Assembly (NCBI GenBank): GCA_027488215.1
Contig: JAIYCB010000002.1
Coordinates: 41,005 to 105,004, forward strand
Length of the DNA: 64,000 nt
Direction: 5' to 3'
From: Comamonadaceae bacterium
GTDB taxonomy: Bacteria; Pseudomonadota; Gammaproteobacteria; Burkholderiales; Burkholderiaceae_C
Shown: positions 16,981 through 30,491 of the stretch, piece by piece
Numbering within the stretch: position 1 is the stretch's first letter
Layout: every line of letters begins with the position of its first letter
Notes under the pieces: model-generated
What the model was told of the DNA's origin: nothing
The model's database searches: none
What the model saw: the letters and a program-made list of their open reading frames with translations, nothing else
Position numbers and translations under genes: made by a program

Positions 16981-17009
16981 TTGGCATGGATGCTGCAGTG
17001 CACTACACT
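16981..17009 (+). promoter_or_regulatory. Sigma-70 promoter of gltBD
   Basis: A near-consensus promoter is seen: -35 ttggca at 16981-16986, a 17-base spacer, and -10 tacact at 17004-17009. Transcription would start near 17016, giving a leader of about 27 bases with taggag as Shine-Dalgarno before the gltB ATG. It begins five bases after the right end of the RAYT element. Confidence 0.75.
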
Positions 17010-17042
17010 CGCCACTCTGCGTGAAAACCCTTAGGAGCGCCC

Positions 17043-21737
<4,695 letters not shown>

Positions 21738-21767
21738 GCCGAACGTCAAGATTGAAGGAATAGCATC

Positions 21768-23249
21768 ATGGGAAAAATCACCGGCTTCATGGAATTTGAG
21801 CGCATTGAAGAGGGCTACAAGCCCGTCTCCGAGCGCCTGAAAAACTACGGCGAATTCGTGATCGGTCTGACCGAAGAGCAGTCCAAAACACAAGCGGCGC
21901 GTTGCATGGACTGCGGCACACCGTTTTGCAACAACGGATGCCCCGTCAACAACATCATTCCGGACTTTAACAACCTGGTGTTTGAAGGCGACTGGAAAAA
22001 CGCGATCGAGGTGCTGCACAGTACCAACAACTTCCCCGAGTTCACCGGCCGCATTTGCCCCGCGCCTTGCGAAGCGGCGTGCGTGGTGAACTTCAACGAC
22101 GACGCTGTAGGCATCAAGTCCATTGAACACGCCATCATCGACCGCGCTTGGGCCGAAGGCTGGGTCACGCCCCGTCCCGCCAAGGACAAGACCGGCAAAA
22201 CCGTGGCCATCATTGGGGCAGGCCCAGCAGGACTTGCCGCAGCTCAGCAGTTGGCGCGTGCGGGTCACGATGTGACCTTGTTCGAGAAGAACGACCGCGT
22301 GGGTGGTTTGCTGCGTTATGGCATTCCTGACTTCAAGATGGAAAAGTCGCACATCGACCGCCGCGTTCAGCAGCTCGAAGCCGAAGGCGTGACGATCCGC
22401 ACCAGCGTGCTGGTGGGTGAGTGGCCCAAGGATTCCAAGGTCACCAACTGGGCCAAGGAGACCATCAGCGCCGAACAGCTCAAGAAGGACTTTGACGCTG
22501 TGCTGTTGACCGGCGGTTCCGAGCAGTCGCGTGACCTGCCTGTGCCAGGCCGCGACCTGGACGGCATCCATTTCGCGATGGAATTCCTGCCCCAGCAAAA
22601 CAAGGTCAATGCGGGCGACAAGCTCAAGGGCCAGTTGCGTGCTGACGGCAAAAACGTCATCGTGATCGGTGGCGGCGACACCGGCAGCGACTGCGTGGGC
22701 ACCAGCACACGCCACGGCGCTGTGAGTGTGACCCAGTTCGAAGTGATGCCCGAACCCCCCGAAAAAGAAAACAAGGCGTTGATCTGGCCTTACTGGCCCA
22801 TGAAACTGCGCACCAGCTCCAGTCACGACGAAAGCGCCGAAAAAGGCCTGCTCAAGCGCGAGTTCGCCATCTCCACCAAGGAGTTCATGGGCGAGAAGGG
22901 CAAAGTCACTGGCTTGAAGACGGTGCACGTCGAGTTCAAGGACGGCAAGATGGTCGAGGTGCCCGGTACTGAGAAGGAATACAAAGCCGACATGGTGTTG
23001 CTGGCCATGGGCTTCACCAACCCGGTCGCGACTGTGCTCGATGCCTTTGGCATCGACAAGGACGCCCGTGGCAACGCCAAGGCAACCACCGATTTCACCG
23101 GTGGCTACGCCACCAATGTGAACAAGGTGTTTGCTGCCGGTGACATGCGACGTGGCCAGTCGCTGGTGGTTTGGGCCATTCGTGAAGGCCGTCAGGCCGC
23201 TCGTGCTGTGGACGAGTTTCTGATGGGCAGCAGTGGCCTCCCACGTTGA
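21768..23249 (+). CDS. gltD: Glutamate synthase small subunit
   Basis: The protein has 493 residues. It carries FAD and two 4Fe-4S clusters and passes electrons from NADPH to GltB. The cluster-binding cysteines are in [17 protein letters not shown] near residue 45 and [10 protein letters not shown] near residue 95. The FAD site [14 protein letters not shown] is near residue 148, and the NADPH site [14 protein letters not shown] is near residue 302. The start at 21768 has gaagga upstream. It is the second gene of the gltBD operon, and a rho-independent hairpin lies about 75 bases past its stop. Confidence 0.97.
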   Translation: MGKITGFMEFERIEEGYKPVSERLKNYGEFVIGLTEEQSKTQAARCMDCGTPFCNNGCPVNNIIPDFNNLVFEGDWKNAIEVLHSTNNFPEFTGRICPAPCEAACVVNFNDDAVGIKSIEHAIIDRAWAEGWVTPRPAKDKTGKTVAIIGAGPAGLAAAQQLARAGHDVTLFEKNDRVGGLLRYGIPDFKMEKSHIDRRVQQLEAEGVTIRTSVLVGEWPKDSKVTNWAKETISAEQLKKDFDAVLLTGGSEQSRDLPVPGRDLDGIHFAMEFLPQQNKVNAGDKLKGQLRADGKNVIVIGGGDTGSDCVGTSTRHGAVSVTQFEVMPEPPEKENKALIWPYWPMKLRTSSSHDESAEKGLLKREFAISTKEFMGEKGKVTGLKTVHVEFKDGKMVEVPGTEKEYKADMVLLAMGFTNPVATVLDAFGIDKDARGNAKATTDFTGGYATNVNKVFAAGDMRRGQSLVVWAIREGRQAARAVDEFLMGSSGLPR

Positions 23250-23325
23250 GGGCCATTCGTTCTAAGTAAAATCCCTTGGGTGTCCATTTTGCACAGTGCG
23301 CACCCGGAGTGATTACCACCTCAAG

Positions 23326-23352
23326 AGCCGGACCCCTCCGGCTTTTGTTTTT
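23326..23352 (+). terminator. Rho-independent terminator between gltD and mlaF
   Basis: The bases agccgga (23326-23332), loop cccc and tccggct (23337-23343) form a perfect 7-bp stem, followed by tttgttttt. This is a textbook terminator for gltBD. It ends one base before the apparent mlaF ATG at 23354, leaving no room for a Shine-Dalgarno outside the structure. Confidence 0.85.
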
Positions 23353-23353
23353 C

Positions 23354-24172
23354 ATGAACGCCACATCCACACCACCGCCACTTGTTGAACTGCGTGACCT
23401 GACTTTCGGGTACGGTGACCGTGTCATCTTGAAGAATCTGAGCTTTAAGGTGCCACGCGGACAAGTCACGGCCCTGATGGGTGTTTCAGGGGGGGGCAAG
23501 ACCACGGTCTTGCGCCTTATCGGTGGACAAATTCGTGCCAGCCAAGGTCAGCTCTTGTTTGATAATCAAGACATCACCCCCATGCGCCAGGCCGAGCTGT
23601 ACGCTGCTCGCCGCCGCATGGGCATGCTGTTCCAGTTTGGCGCTTTGTTCACCGACATGAGTGTGTTCGACAACGTGGCATTTCCCTTGCGCGAGCACAC
23701 CCGTTTGTCCGAAGACCTGATCCGCGACATCGTGCTGATGAAGCTGGACGCGGTGGGCTTGCGTGGCGCACGGGACTTGAAACCCTCCGAGATCTCCGGT
23801 GGCATGAGTCGCCGCGTGGCCTTGGCCCGAGCCATTGCGCTCGACCCTGACCTGATCATGTACGACGAGCCCTTTGCCGGGCTGGACCCCATTTCGCTGG
23901 GTACCGCTGCACGCCTGATCCGGCGCCTGAACGACAGCCTGGGCATCACCAGTGTGGTGGTTTCGCACGATGTGACCGAAACCTTTGAAATTGCCGACCA
24001 TGTGGTGATTTTGGCCAACGGTGGTGTAGCTGCCCAAGGCACGCCGGCCGAGTTGCGGGCCAGCACCGATCCGCTGATCCATCAGTTTGTGCACGCGCTC
24101 AGCGATGGTCCTGTTCCCTTCCATTACCCCGCTCTGACTCCAGCGCAGGACTACGACGGGGGTTCGACATGA
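23354..24172 (+). CDS. mlaF: Phospholipid-transport ABC ATPase MlaF
   Basis: The protein has 272 residues. It powers the Mla system, which moves phospholipids between the inner membrane complex and the periplasm to keep outer membrane asymmetry. Seen motifs are Walker A GVSGGGKTT at residues 43-51, the signature EISGGMSRRVALARA near 153, Walker B LIMYDEPFAGLDP near 173, and the switch histidine in VVSHD. The triple-glycine Walker A and ISGGMSRR are usual for MlaF. The ATG at 23354 directly follows the T-run of a terminator hairpin and lacks a visible Shine-Dalgarno. A GTG at 23309 in the same frame is an alternative, though it would put the hairpin inside the gene. The stop overlaps mlaE by four bases. 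Confidence 0.95.
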   Translation: MNATSTPPPLVELRDLTFGYGDRVILKNLSFKVPRGQVTALMGVSGGGKTTVLRLIGGQIRASQGQLLFDNQDITPMRQAELYAARRRMGMLFQFGALFTDMSVFDNVAFPLREHTRLSEDLIRDIVLMKLDAVGLRGARDLKPSEISGGMSRRVALARAIALDPDLIMYDEPFAGLDPISLGTAARLIRRLNDSLGITSVVVSHDVTETFEIADHVVILANGGVAAQGTPAELRASTDPLIHQFVHALSDGPVPFHYPALTPAQDYDGGST

Positions 24173-24951
24173 TCAACAACCTGTTAGGAGCATTGGGCGC
24201 ATCAACCCGCCAGATGTTGGCAGACTGGGGTTTTGCCGCTCGCCTGTTTTTCAAACTGCTGGGCATGTCGGGCGCCGCGCTGCGACGCTTTGCTTTGGTG
24301 CGTGATCAGGTGCATTTTCTCGGCAACTATTCGTTGGCCATCATCACCGTGTCGGGATTGTTTGTGGGTTTTGTGCTGGGTTTACAGGGCTATTACACCT
24401 TGCAGCGTTATGGCTCGGCTGAGGCCTTGGGTCTGTTGGTGGCCCTCAGTCTGGTGCGCGAATTGGGCCCCGTGGTGGCCGCCTTGTTGTTTGCAGGTCG
24501 TGCTGGGGCATCGCTCACCGCCGAGATCGGTCTCATGCGTGCCGGTGAACAACTCACTGCACTGGAAATGATGGCGGTGGATCCGATTCAGCGCATTTTG
24601 GCTCCTCGTTTTTGGGGTGGCATCATCGCCTTGCCCTTGTTGGCGGCGGTGTTCAGCGCAGTAGGCATTTTGGGCGGCTATGTCGTGGGCGTATTACTGA
24701 TTGGCGTGGATGCAGGCTCCTTCTGGAGCCAGATGCAAGGTGGTGTTGATGTCTTCAAGGACGTGGGCAACGGCATCATCAAGAGTGTGGTGTTTGGCGT
24801 GGCCGTGACCTTCATTGCCTTGCTGCAAGGCTACGTAGCCAAACCTACGCCAGAAGGTGTGGCCAGTGCCACCACGCGCAGTGTGGTGGTTTCGTCTTTG
24901 TCGGTATTGGGCTTGGATTTCATCCTGACCGCGATGATGTTCAGCATTTGA
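24169..24951 (+). CDS. mlaE: Phospholipid-transport permease MlaE
   Basis: The protein has 260 residues with five to six membrane segments. It is the permease of the Mla ABC complex. Conserved family blocks are VRELGPVVAALLFAGRAGA near residue 97 and GEQLTALEMMAVDPI near residue 125, followed by PRFWGGIIALPLL. The N-terminal amphipathic helix is also present. It overlaps mlaF by four bases and precedes mlaD by ten, with gaggagg as a strong Shine-Dalgarno for mlaD. Confidence 0.96.
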   Translation: MINNLLGALGASTRQMLADWGFAARLFFKLLGMSGAALRRFALVRDQVHFLGNYSLAIITVSGLFVGFVLGLQGYYTLQRYGSAEALGLLVALSLVRELGPVVAALLFAGRAGASLTAEIGLMRAGEQLTALEMMAVDPIQRILAPRFWGGIIALPLLAAVFSAVGILGGYVVGVLLIGVDAGSFWSQMQGGVDVFKDVGNGIIKSVVFGVAVTFIALLQGYVAKPTPEGVASATTRSVVVSSLSVLGLDFILTAMMFSI

Positions 24952-24961
24952 GGAGGACGGC

Positions 24962-25441
24962 ATGCAACGTTCAAAAAATGATGTTTGGGTAGGTTTGTTT
25001 GTCTTGCTCGGCGCTGTGGCCGTGCTGTTTCTGGCGCTCAAGGCGGCCAATTTGCTGACCTGGAGTTTCAGTCAGGACTACGAGGTCACGGCCAAGTTCG
25101 ACAACATCGGTGGACTCAAGCCTGGCGCTGCCGTCAAGAGCGCCGGGGTGGTGGTCGGGCGTGTCAAGAAAATCGAGTTTGACGGCGAGTCCTTTCAGGC
25201 CAAGGTGACCTTGGGCATGCAGACGCAACACGCCTTCCCGCAAGACAGTTCCCTGAAAATCCTCACCAGCGGTTTGCTGGGCGAGCAATACCTGGATGTC
25301 GCGCCCGGCGCTGACGAGAAAAACCTGGCTGCCGGAGACCGCATTGGCTCTACCCAGTCGGCCGTCATTCTGGAAAATCTGATCAGCCAATTCCTGTTCA
25401 GCCAGGCCGAAAAAACTGCACCCGAAAGTCAAAAACCATGA
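24962..25441 (+). CDS. mlaD: MCE-domain lipid-binding protein MlaD
   Basis: The protein has 159 residues. It has one N-terminal membrane anchor (residues 10-30, VGLFVLLGAVAVLFLAL) and a single periplasmic MCE domain with FDNIGGLKPGAAVKSAGVVVG near residues 46-66. MlaD forms a hexameric ring on MlaE and conducts phospholipids. The C-terminus is short. The gene overlaps mlaA by four bases. The Shine-Dalgarno gaggagg lies eight bases upstream. Confidence 0.95.
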   Translation: MQRSKNDVWVGLFVLLGAVAVLFLALKAANLLTWSFSQDYEVTAKFDNIGGLKPGAAVKSAGVVVGRVKKIEFDGESFQAKVTLGMQTQHAFPQDSSLKILTSGLLGEQYLDVAPGADEKNLAAGDRIGSTQSAVILENLISQFLFSQAEKTAPESQKP

Positions 25442-26175
25442 TTTCCTGGATGAAACGCTGCGCATCGCTGGCGCTGCTGGCGAGCCTGATGGCCTTGCAA
25501 GGCTGTGCCACTGTGAAAACCGCCGACGCGCGTGACCCTTGGGAGTCGATGAACCGCAGTGTCTACCAATTCAACGATCTGGTGGATACCGTGGCCATCA
25601 AGCCCGCAGCCGAGCTCTATGTGAAAGTCTTGCCTGGCTTTTTGCGCAAGGGCGTGAGCAACTTTTTGGGCAATTTGGGGGATGTCTGGTCCATGGCCAA
25701 CAGTGCTCTGCAACTCAAGGGCCAGGCCACGGCAGAAACTTTCATGCGCATCAACGTGAATACCTTCTTGGGGCTGGGTGGCTTGCTCGACGTGGCCACT
25801 GAAATGCGCCTGGAAAAACGCAAGGAAGACTTTGGCCAGACTCTGGGTTACTGGGGTGTCAAGCCTGGTCCATATGTGGTGCTGCCTTTGCTGGGCCCGT
25901 CCACACTGCGCGACACCCTGGCCTTGCCCCTGGACATGCGCGGTGATGCTTCGCAGCAGTTTTCGAATGAGGCCACCCGAAACGCTTTGACTGTGACGCG
26001 CGTTCTGGATGTCCGATCGGGTTTGCTGCAAACCGTGGATGTGGTCAAGGCCGCATCGCTGGACCCCTATACCTTTGTGCGTGACGGTTTCCTGCAAAAG
26101 AGGCGCAATGACATTCACGACGGCAATCCGCCGTCCACCTTCGACTACGGCGATGGCCAGTCCGACCCGAAGTAA
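25438..26175 (+). CDS. mlaA: Outer membrane phospholipid-removing lipoprotein MlaA (VacJ)
   Basis: The protein has 245 residues. A lipoprotein signal ends in LALQGC, so C23 is the lipidated residue, and +2 is alanine, as expected for an outer membrane lipoprotein. MlaA motifs are DPWESMNRSVYQFND near residue 34, SNFLGNLGDVWSMAN near residue 72, and LPLLGPSTLRDTL near residue 147. It removes misplaced phospholipids from the outer leaflet of the outer membrane. In E. coli mlaA is elsewhere on the chromosome; here it is in the mla operon between mlaD and mlaC. Confidence 0.95.
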   Translation: MISWMKRCASLALLASLMALQGCATVKTADARDPWESMNRSVYQFNDLVDTVAIKPAAELYVKVLPGFLRKGVSNFLGNLGDVWSMANSALQLKGQATAETFMRINVNTFLGLGGLLDVATEMRLEKRKEDFGQTLGYWGVKPGPYVVLPLLGPSTLRDTLALPLDMRGDASQQFSNEATRNALTVTRVLDVRSGLLQTVDVVKAASLDPYTFVRDGFLQKRRNDIHDGNPPSTFDYGDGQSDPK

Positions 26176-26227
26176 GCCCGTTACAGTTGTTCACATGTTG
26201 TCTGTCCAAAGGCCCTATAGTTATTTC

Positions 26228-26884
26228 ATGCTTAAAACCGATACCATCCTTTTATTGAAACGCCGCCATGTGCTCGTGGCAGCATGTGCGGCAAGCTTTT
26301 TGGGGGCGTCGGGCCTGACCATGGCTGCCGACGAAGCACCCGAGGTGTTCATCCAGCGCATCACCAATGAAACCTTGAACGCCATCAAGGCGGACAGGGC
26401 GCTGCGCAGTGGCGACATCGGCAAGATCATGCAATTGGTCGACACGCAGCTCATGCCGCATGTCAACTTCCGCCGCATGACCGCCTTGGCCACCGGCCCG
26501 GCATGGCGCAAAGCCACGCCTGAGCAACAAAAACGTCTTCAGGAAGAGTTCAAAACTTTGTTGGTGCGCACCTACTCTGGCGCACTCAGCCAGATCACCG
26601 ATCAGGTGGTGGTGGTCAAGCCCTTGCGGTCCGGTCAGGAAGACAAAAACCTGGTGGTCAATACCGAAGTTCGAGGCAAAGGTGATCCGATTCAGTTGGA
26701 CTACCGACTCGAAAAAACCCCGGGTCAAGGATCCGGCTGGATGATTTTCGACCTGAACGTGTTGGGCGTTTGGCTGATCGAAAATTACCGCAACCAGTTC
26801 ACCAAAGAGATCAATGCCGGCGGCATCGATGCGCTGATCGCCAGTTTGGCTGCTCGCAACAAGTCCAACACCAAAGCCTCGTGA
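26228..26884 (+). CDS. mlaC: Periplasmic phospholipid carrier MlaC
   Basis: The protein has 218 residues from the ATG at 26228. A signal peptide covers roughly residues 1-31 (basic LLLKRRHVLV, hydrophobic core, LTMAADEAP). The mature domain is the Tol_Tol_Ttg2/MlaC fold, with PHVNFRRMTALATGPAW near residue 78, RTYSGAL near residue 117 and WMIFDLNVLGVWLIENYR near residue 171. It shuttles phospholipid between MlaA and MlaFEDB. The frame is open further upstream into mlaA, but the earlier ATG at 26195 gives no better signal sequence. Confidence 0.93.
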   Translation: MLKTDTILLLKRRHVLVAACAASFLGASGLTMAADEAPEVFIQRITNETLNAIKADRALRSGDIGKIMQLVDTQLMPHVNFRRMTALATGPAWRKATPEQQKRLQEEFKTLLVRTYSGALSQITDQVVVVKPLRSGQEDKNLVVNTEVRGKGDPIQLDYRLEKTPGQGSGWMIFDLNVLGVWLIENYRNQFTKEINAGGIDALIASLAARNKSNTKAS

Positions 26885-26894
26885 ACTGCTGGAC

Positions 26895-27170
26895 ATGAGC
26901 CTATTGAAACTGCCCTCGACTTTGCTGCATGACCAGGCCGATGCGTGCCTGGAACAGTGGGTGACGCAGTTACCCACTGATCTGCCTCCTTCTGTGGCGC
27001 TGGATGCTTCAGCGCTGGCCGAGTTTGACTCCTCGGCGCTCGCTGTCTTGCTGGGCTTGCGTCGGGTTTTGGCGCAAAAGGGCAGCACTTTGCAGGTTCA
27101 GGGCATGACACCGCGCTTGCGCGAATTGGCCAGTTTGTATGGGGTGATGGAACTGCTCCATCCTGCTTGA
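26895..27170 (+). CDS. mlaB: STAS-domain protein MlaB
   Basis: The protein has 91 residues and is a lone STAS domain: ALDASALAEFDSSALAVLLG near residues 34-53 is the usual core with the conserved DSS. MlaB binds MlaF and is required for activity of the complex. Its place, ten bases after mlaC at the end of the mla operon, supports the call. Sequence conservation in this family is low, so context carries weight. Confidence 0.88.
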   Translation: MSLLKLPSTLLHDQADACLEQWVTQLPTDLPPSVALDASALAEFDSSALAVLLGLRRVLAQKGSTLQVQGMTPRLRELASLYGVMELLHPA

Positions 27171-27254
27171 TTGCTCGGTTTCCAGCCCTTTTGAGGTCGA
27201 TCTGCCGGCATCTCTCCGGGATCTGTGGGCCAGCACTTAAAATAGCCCTCTCCC

Positions 27255-28190
27255 ATGCCCGCGCTTTCTTTTCAATCCGTTTCCAAAATCTTTTCGGCCA
27301 AGCAGCCGGGCGCAGCCGCGTTCAAAGCCCTTGATCAGGTCAGTTTCGACGTGGAAGAGGGCGAGTTTTTTGGATTGCTGGGCCCGAACGGCGCGGGCAA
27401 AACCACCTTGATCAGCACCCTTGCAGGTTTGAGCCGCCCCACCGAAGGCCGCGTGCTGGTGCACGGCCACGATGTGCAAACCGACTATGCCGCTGCGCGA
27501 CGCCTGTTGGGCGTGGTGCCGCAAGAATTGGTTTTTGACCCCTTTTTTACGGTGCGTGAGTCGCTGCGCATCCAATCAGGCTATTTCGGTGTCAAGCACA
27601 ACGAGGCCTGGATCGACGAGTTGCTCGACAGCTTGGGCCTGACCGACAAGGCCAACGCCAACATGCGTCAGCTCTCGGGTGGCATGAAGCGCCGTGTGCT
27701 GGTTGCGCAAGCTCTGGTGCACAAGCCGCGCGTGATCGTGCTGGACGAGCCCACCGCCGGGGTCGATGTGGAGCTGCGCCAGACCTTGTGGGCGTTTATT
27801 GCCAAACTCAACAAGCAAGGCCACACTGTCTTGCTGACCACCCATTACCTCGAAGAAGCCGAAGCCTTGTGCGGGCGCATCGCCATGCTCAAGCGCGGGC
27901 AGTTGCTGGCTTTGGAGCGCACCTCTGATCTGTTGCGATCAGCCACCAGCCAAGTGCTGCGTTTCAAGCTCGATGGCGACTTGCCGCCTGCCGTGGCGGC
28001 CATCGCCCGTGTCACGGGCCGCATCGTGCAACTGCCGGTGCACAACGCGGTTGAGATCGAGAATCACCTGGCCACCCTGCGCACCGCAGGCTTGGTGGTG
28101 GAAGACGTGGAGATCCGCCAGGCCGACCTGGAAGACGTGTTCCTCGAAGTCATGAACCGCAAACAATTGGCCTCGGGGGCTTTGGCATGA
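27255..28190 (+). CDS. ABC-2 type exporter ATP-binding protein
   Basis: The protein has 311 residues. It has Walker A GPNGAGKTT near residue 44, Q-loop region VVPQELVFDPFFTVRE near residue 89, signature QLSGGMKRRVLVAQA near residue 140, Walker B VIVLDEPTAGVD near residue 163 and the switch TTHYLEEAE. The C-terminal 80 residues form the small extra domain typical of ABC-2 ATPases (YadG, DrrA type). The partner permease gene overlaps its end by four bases. The pair is commonly found between mla and bolA-murA in this group, but its cargo is unknown to me. Confidence 0.94.
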   Translation: MPALSFQSVSKIFSAKQPGAAAFKALDQVSFDVEEGEFFGLLGPNGAGKTTLISTLAGLSRPTEGRVLVHGHDVQTDYAAARRLLGVVPQELVFDPFFTVRESLRIQSGYFGVKHNEAWIDELLDSLGLTDKANANMRQLSGGMKRRVLVAQALVHKPRVIVLDEPTAGVDVELRQTLWAFIAKLNKQGHTVLLTTHYLEEAEALCGRIAMLKRGQLLALERTSDLLRSATSQVLRFKLDGDLPPAVAAIARVTGRIVQLPVHNAVEIENHLATLRTAGLVVEDVEIRQADLEDVFLEVMNRKQLASGALA

Positions 28191-28942
28191 CGGGTTGGCA
28201 AACGCTGCTGTACAAAGAGGTGCTGCGTTTTTGGAAGGTCGCTTTCCAGACCGTGGGCGCGCCGGTGCTGACGTCTGTGCTGTACATGCTCATCTTTGGT
28301 CATGTGCTCGAGGATCATGTCAAGGTTTACGACAACGTCGCCTACACCTCGTTTTTGCTCCCAGGATTGATCATGATGGGCGTTTTGCAAAACGCCTTTG
28401 CCAACAGCTCATCGAGCCTGGTGCAAAGCAAGATCATGGGCAATATTGTGTTTTTGATGCTCACGCCCCTGTCGCACCGCAGCTGGTTTGTGGCCTATGT
28501 GGGCTCGTCGGTGGTGCGTGGCCTGGCTGTGGGTCTGGGTGTGTTTGTCATCACGGGCTGGATGGTGGACATCCGCTTTGTTTACCCGCTGTGGATTTTG
28601 GCTTTTGCCATCATGGGTGCGGCCATGATGGGCGCACTGGGTGTGATCGCCGGGCTGTGGGCTGAAAAGTTCGACCAGATGGCCGCTTTTCAGAACTTCA
28701 TCATCATGCCCATGACGTTTTTGTCGGGTGTGTTCTATTCCATCCATTCGCTGCCGCCGTTTTGGCAACAGCTCAGTCACTTGAACCCGTTTTTTTACAT
28801 GATCGACGGCTTCCGCTACGGCTTTTTTGGCCAAAGTGATGTTTCCCCCTGGATCAGTCTGGCTGTTGTGGGCATCGCCTTGGCACTCGTCAGCGGCCTG
28901 ACTCTTTACCTTTTGCGCACCGGCTACAAAATCCGGAGCTGA
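28187..28942 (+). CDS. ABC-2 type exporter permease (YadH-like)
   Basis: The protein has 251 residues with six membrane segments. ABC-2 family features are the N-terminal LLYKEVLRFWKV, the conserved FLSGVFYSIHSLPPFWQ near residue 180, and NPFFYMIDGFRYGFFG near residue 202. It forms the channel with the ATPase encoded just upstream. It is related to E. coli YadH, whose substrate is unknown. The gene overlaps the ATPase gene and precedes the BolA gene by five bases, so the genes are probably cotranscribed. Confidence 0.93.
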   Translation: MTGWQTLLYKEVLRFWKVAFQTVGAPVLTSVLYMLIFGHVLEDHVKVYDNVAYTSFLLPGLIMMGVLQNAFANSSSSLVQSKIMGNIVFLMLTPLSHRSWFVAYVGSSVVRGLAVGLGVFVITGWMVDIRFVYPLWILAFAIMGAAMMGALGVIAGLWAEKFDQMAAFQNFIIMPMTFLSGVFYSIHSLPPFWQQLSHLNPFFYMIDGFRYGFFGQSDVSPWISLAVVGIALALVSGLTLYLLRTGYKIRS

Positions 28943-28947
28943 ACCCC

Positions 28948-29190
28948 ATGAACGCACAGCAACTTCAAGCCATCATTGCCGCAGGACTCGATTGCACACA
29001 CCTGACCGTTGAGGGTGATGGCCGCCACTGGAGCGCTGTGGTGGTGTCCGAAGCCTTTGCCGGCTTGCGCTCCATCGCACGCCACCAGCGGGTCTACGCC
29101 ACGCTGGGCCAAAAAATGCATACCGATGAGGTGCATGCCCTGTCGATGAAAACCTACACGCCAGCTGAATGGGCTGCGCAAAACAACTGA
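28948..29190 (+). CDS. ibaG: BolA/IbaG-family protein
   Basis: The protein has 80 residues. It has the BolA fold with the signature VVSEAFAGLRSIARHQRVYATLG beginning near residue 31, containing the conserved R-HQ-VY, and a C-terminal HALSMKTYTPAEW. BolA-type proteins bind 2Fe-2S clusters with monothiol glutaredoxins. The IbaG (YrbA) type is encoded beside murA in E. coli and many proteobacteria, as here. A Shine-Dalgarno-like gga lies just upstream in the end of the permease gene. Confidence 0.92.
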   Translation: MNAQQLQAIIAAGLDCTHLTVEGDGRHWSAVVVSEAFAGLRSIARHQRVYATLGQKMHTDEVHALSMKTYTPAEWAAQNN

Positions 29191-29225
29191 ACGCCTTTGG
29201 CGACAACGCTAGACACCACTGACCC

Positions 29226-30491
29226 ATGGACAAATTGATCATTCGCGGCGGCAAGCGCCTGCAAGGCACGCTCGATGTGGCGGGCGCCAAAAACGCGGCC
29301 CTGCCCGAGCTTTGCGCCGCGCTGCTGAGCGCCGAGCCCATCACTTTGAGCAATGTGCCGCGCCTGCAAGACGTCTCGACCATGCTCAAGCTGATCCGCA
29401 ACATGGGCGTAACAGCCGAGCACCACGACGATGGCCGCGTCAACTTGAATGCCGGGGGCCTGAACAACCCTGAAGCCCCTTATGAACTGGTCAAAACCAT
29501 GCGCGCCTCGGTGCTGGCGCTGGGCCCTTTGCTGGCCCGCTTTGGCCGTGCCAAAGTGTCCTTGCCCGGCGGCTGTGCCATCGGCTCGCGCCCCGTCGAT
29601 CAGCACATCAAAGGCCTGCAGGCCATGGGGGCCATCATCACGGTGGAACATGGCTACATGCTGGCCAGCTTGCCTGAGGGTCGCACGCGCCTTAAAGGTG
29701 CGCACATCACCACCGACATGGTCACGGTGACTGGCACTGAAAACTTCATGATGGCTGCGGCCTTGGCCGAAGGCGAAACCGTGCTGGAGAACGCCGCGCA
29801 AGAGCCCGAAATCGGCGATCTGGCCGAGTTGCTGATCAAGATGGGCGCCAAGATCGAAGGTCACGGCACACGCCGCATCCGCATTCAGGGGGTCGAACGC
29901 CTGTGCAGCGCTCAGCACCAAGTGGTGGCCGACCGCATCGAGGCAGGCACTTTTTTGTGCGCTGTTGCGGCCACGGGCGGTGACGTGGTGCTGCGCCATG
30001 GCCGCGCTGACCACCTGGATGCCATCATCGACAAGCTGCGCGAGGCCGGTGCCACCATCGAGGCAGGTGCTGACTTCATTCGTGTCAAATCTGAAGGCCG
30101 CTTGAAGGCCCAGAGCTTTCGCACCACCGAATACCCGGGCTTTCCGACCGACATGCAGGCGCAGTTCATGGCACTCAACTGCATCGCGCAAGGCGCGAGC
30201 AAAGTGACAGAAACCATTTTTGAAAACCGCTTCATGCACGTCAACGAGCTGGTGCGCCTGGGTGCGCACATCCAGATCGACGGCAAGGTCTCCGTGGTTG
30301 AAGGCGTTGAAAAACTCTCGGGTGCGACCGTGATGGCCACCGACTTGCGCGCTTCGGCCAGCCTGGTGATCGCCGGTTTGGTGGCCGATGGCGAAACCAC
30401 CGTCGAGCGCATCTACCATCTGGACCGAGGCTACGACCGCATGGAAGCCAAATTGCGCGCACTCGGTGCCGACATCGAAAGGGTGAAATGA
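29226..30491 (+). CDS. murA: UDP-N-acetylglucosamine 1-carboxyvinyltransferase
   Basis: The protein has 421 residues, a full-length MurA. It transfers enolpyruvate from PEP to UDP-GlcNAc, the first committed step of peptidoglycan synthesis. The active-site loop [15 protein letters not shown] places the PEP-binding cysteine at C117, the residue attacked by fosfomycin. K22-N23 in AGAKNAALP and the late [12 protein letters not shown] near residue 308 are also conserved. It overlaps hisG by four bases, so it may be cotranscribed with the his genes. Confidence 0.98.
   Translation: MDKLIIRGGKRLQGTLDVAGAKNAALPELCAALLSAEPITLSNVPRLQDVSTMLKLIRNMGVTAEHHDDGRVNLNAGGLNNPEAPYELVKTMRASVLALGPLLARFGRAKVSLPGGCAIGSRPVDQHIKGLQAMGAIITVEHGYMLASLPEGRTRLKGAHITTDMVTVTGTENFMMAAALAEGETVLENAAQEPEIGDLAELLIKMGAKIEGHGTRRIRIQGVERLCSAQHQVVADRIEAGTFLCAVAATGGDVVLRHGRADHLDAIIDKLREAGATIEAGADFIRVKSEGRLKAQSFRTTEYPGFPTDMQAQFMALNCIAQGASKVTETIFENRFMHVNELVRLGAHIQIDGKVSVVEGVEKLSGATVMATDLRASASLVIAGLVADGETTVERIYHLDRGYDRMEAKLRALGADIERVK

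Noticed and set aside
23246..23272. Promoter for mla from ttgagg and taaaat boxes
   Set aside because: The spacer is only 15 bases and the terminator follows, so the evidence is too weak.
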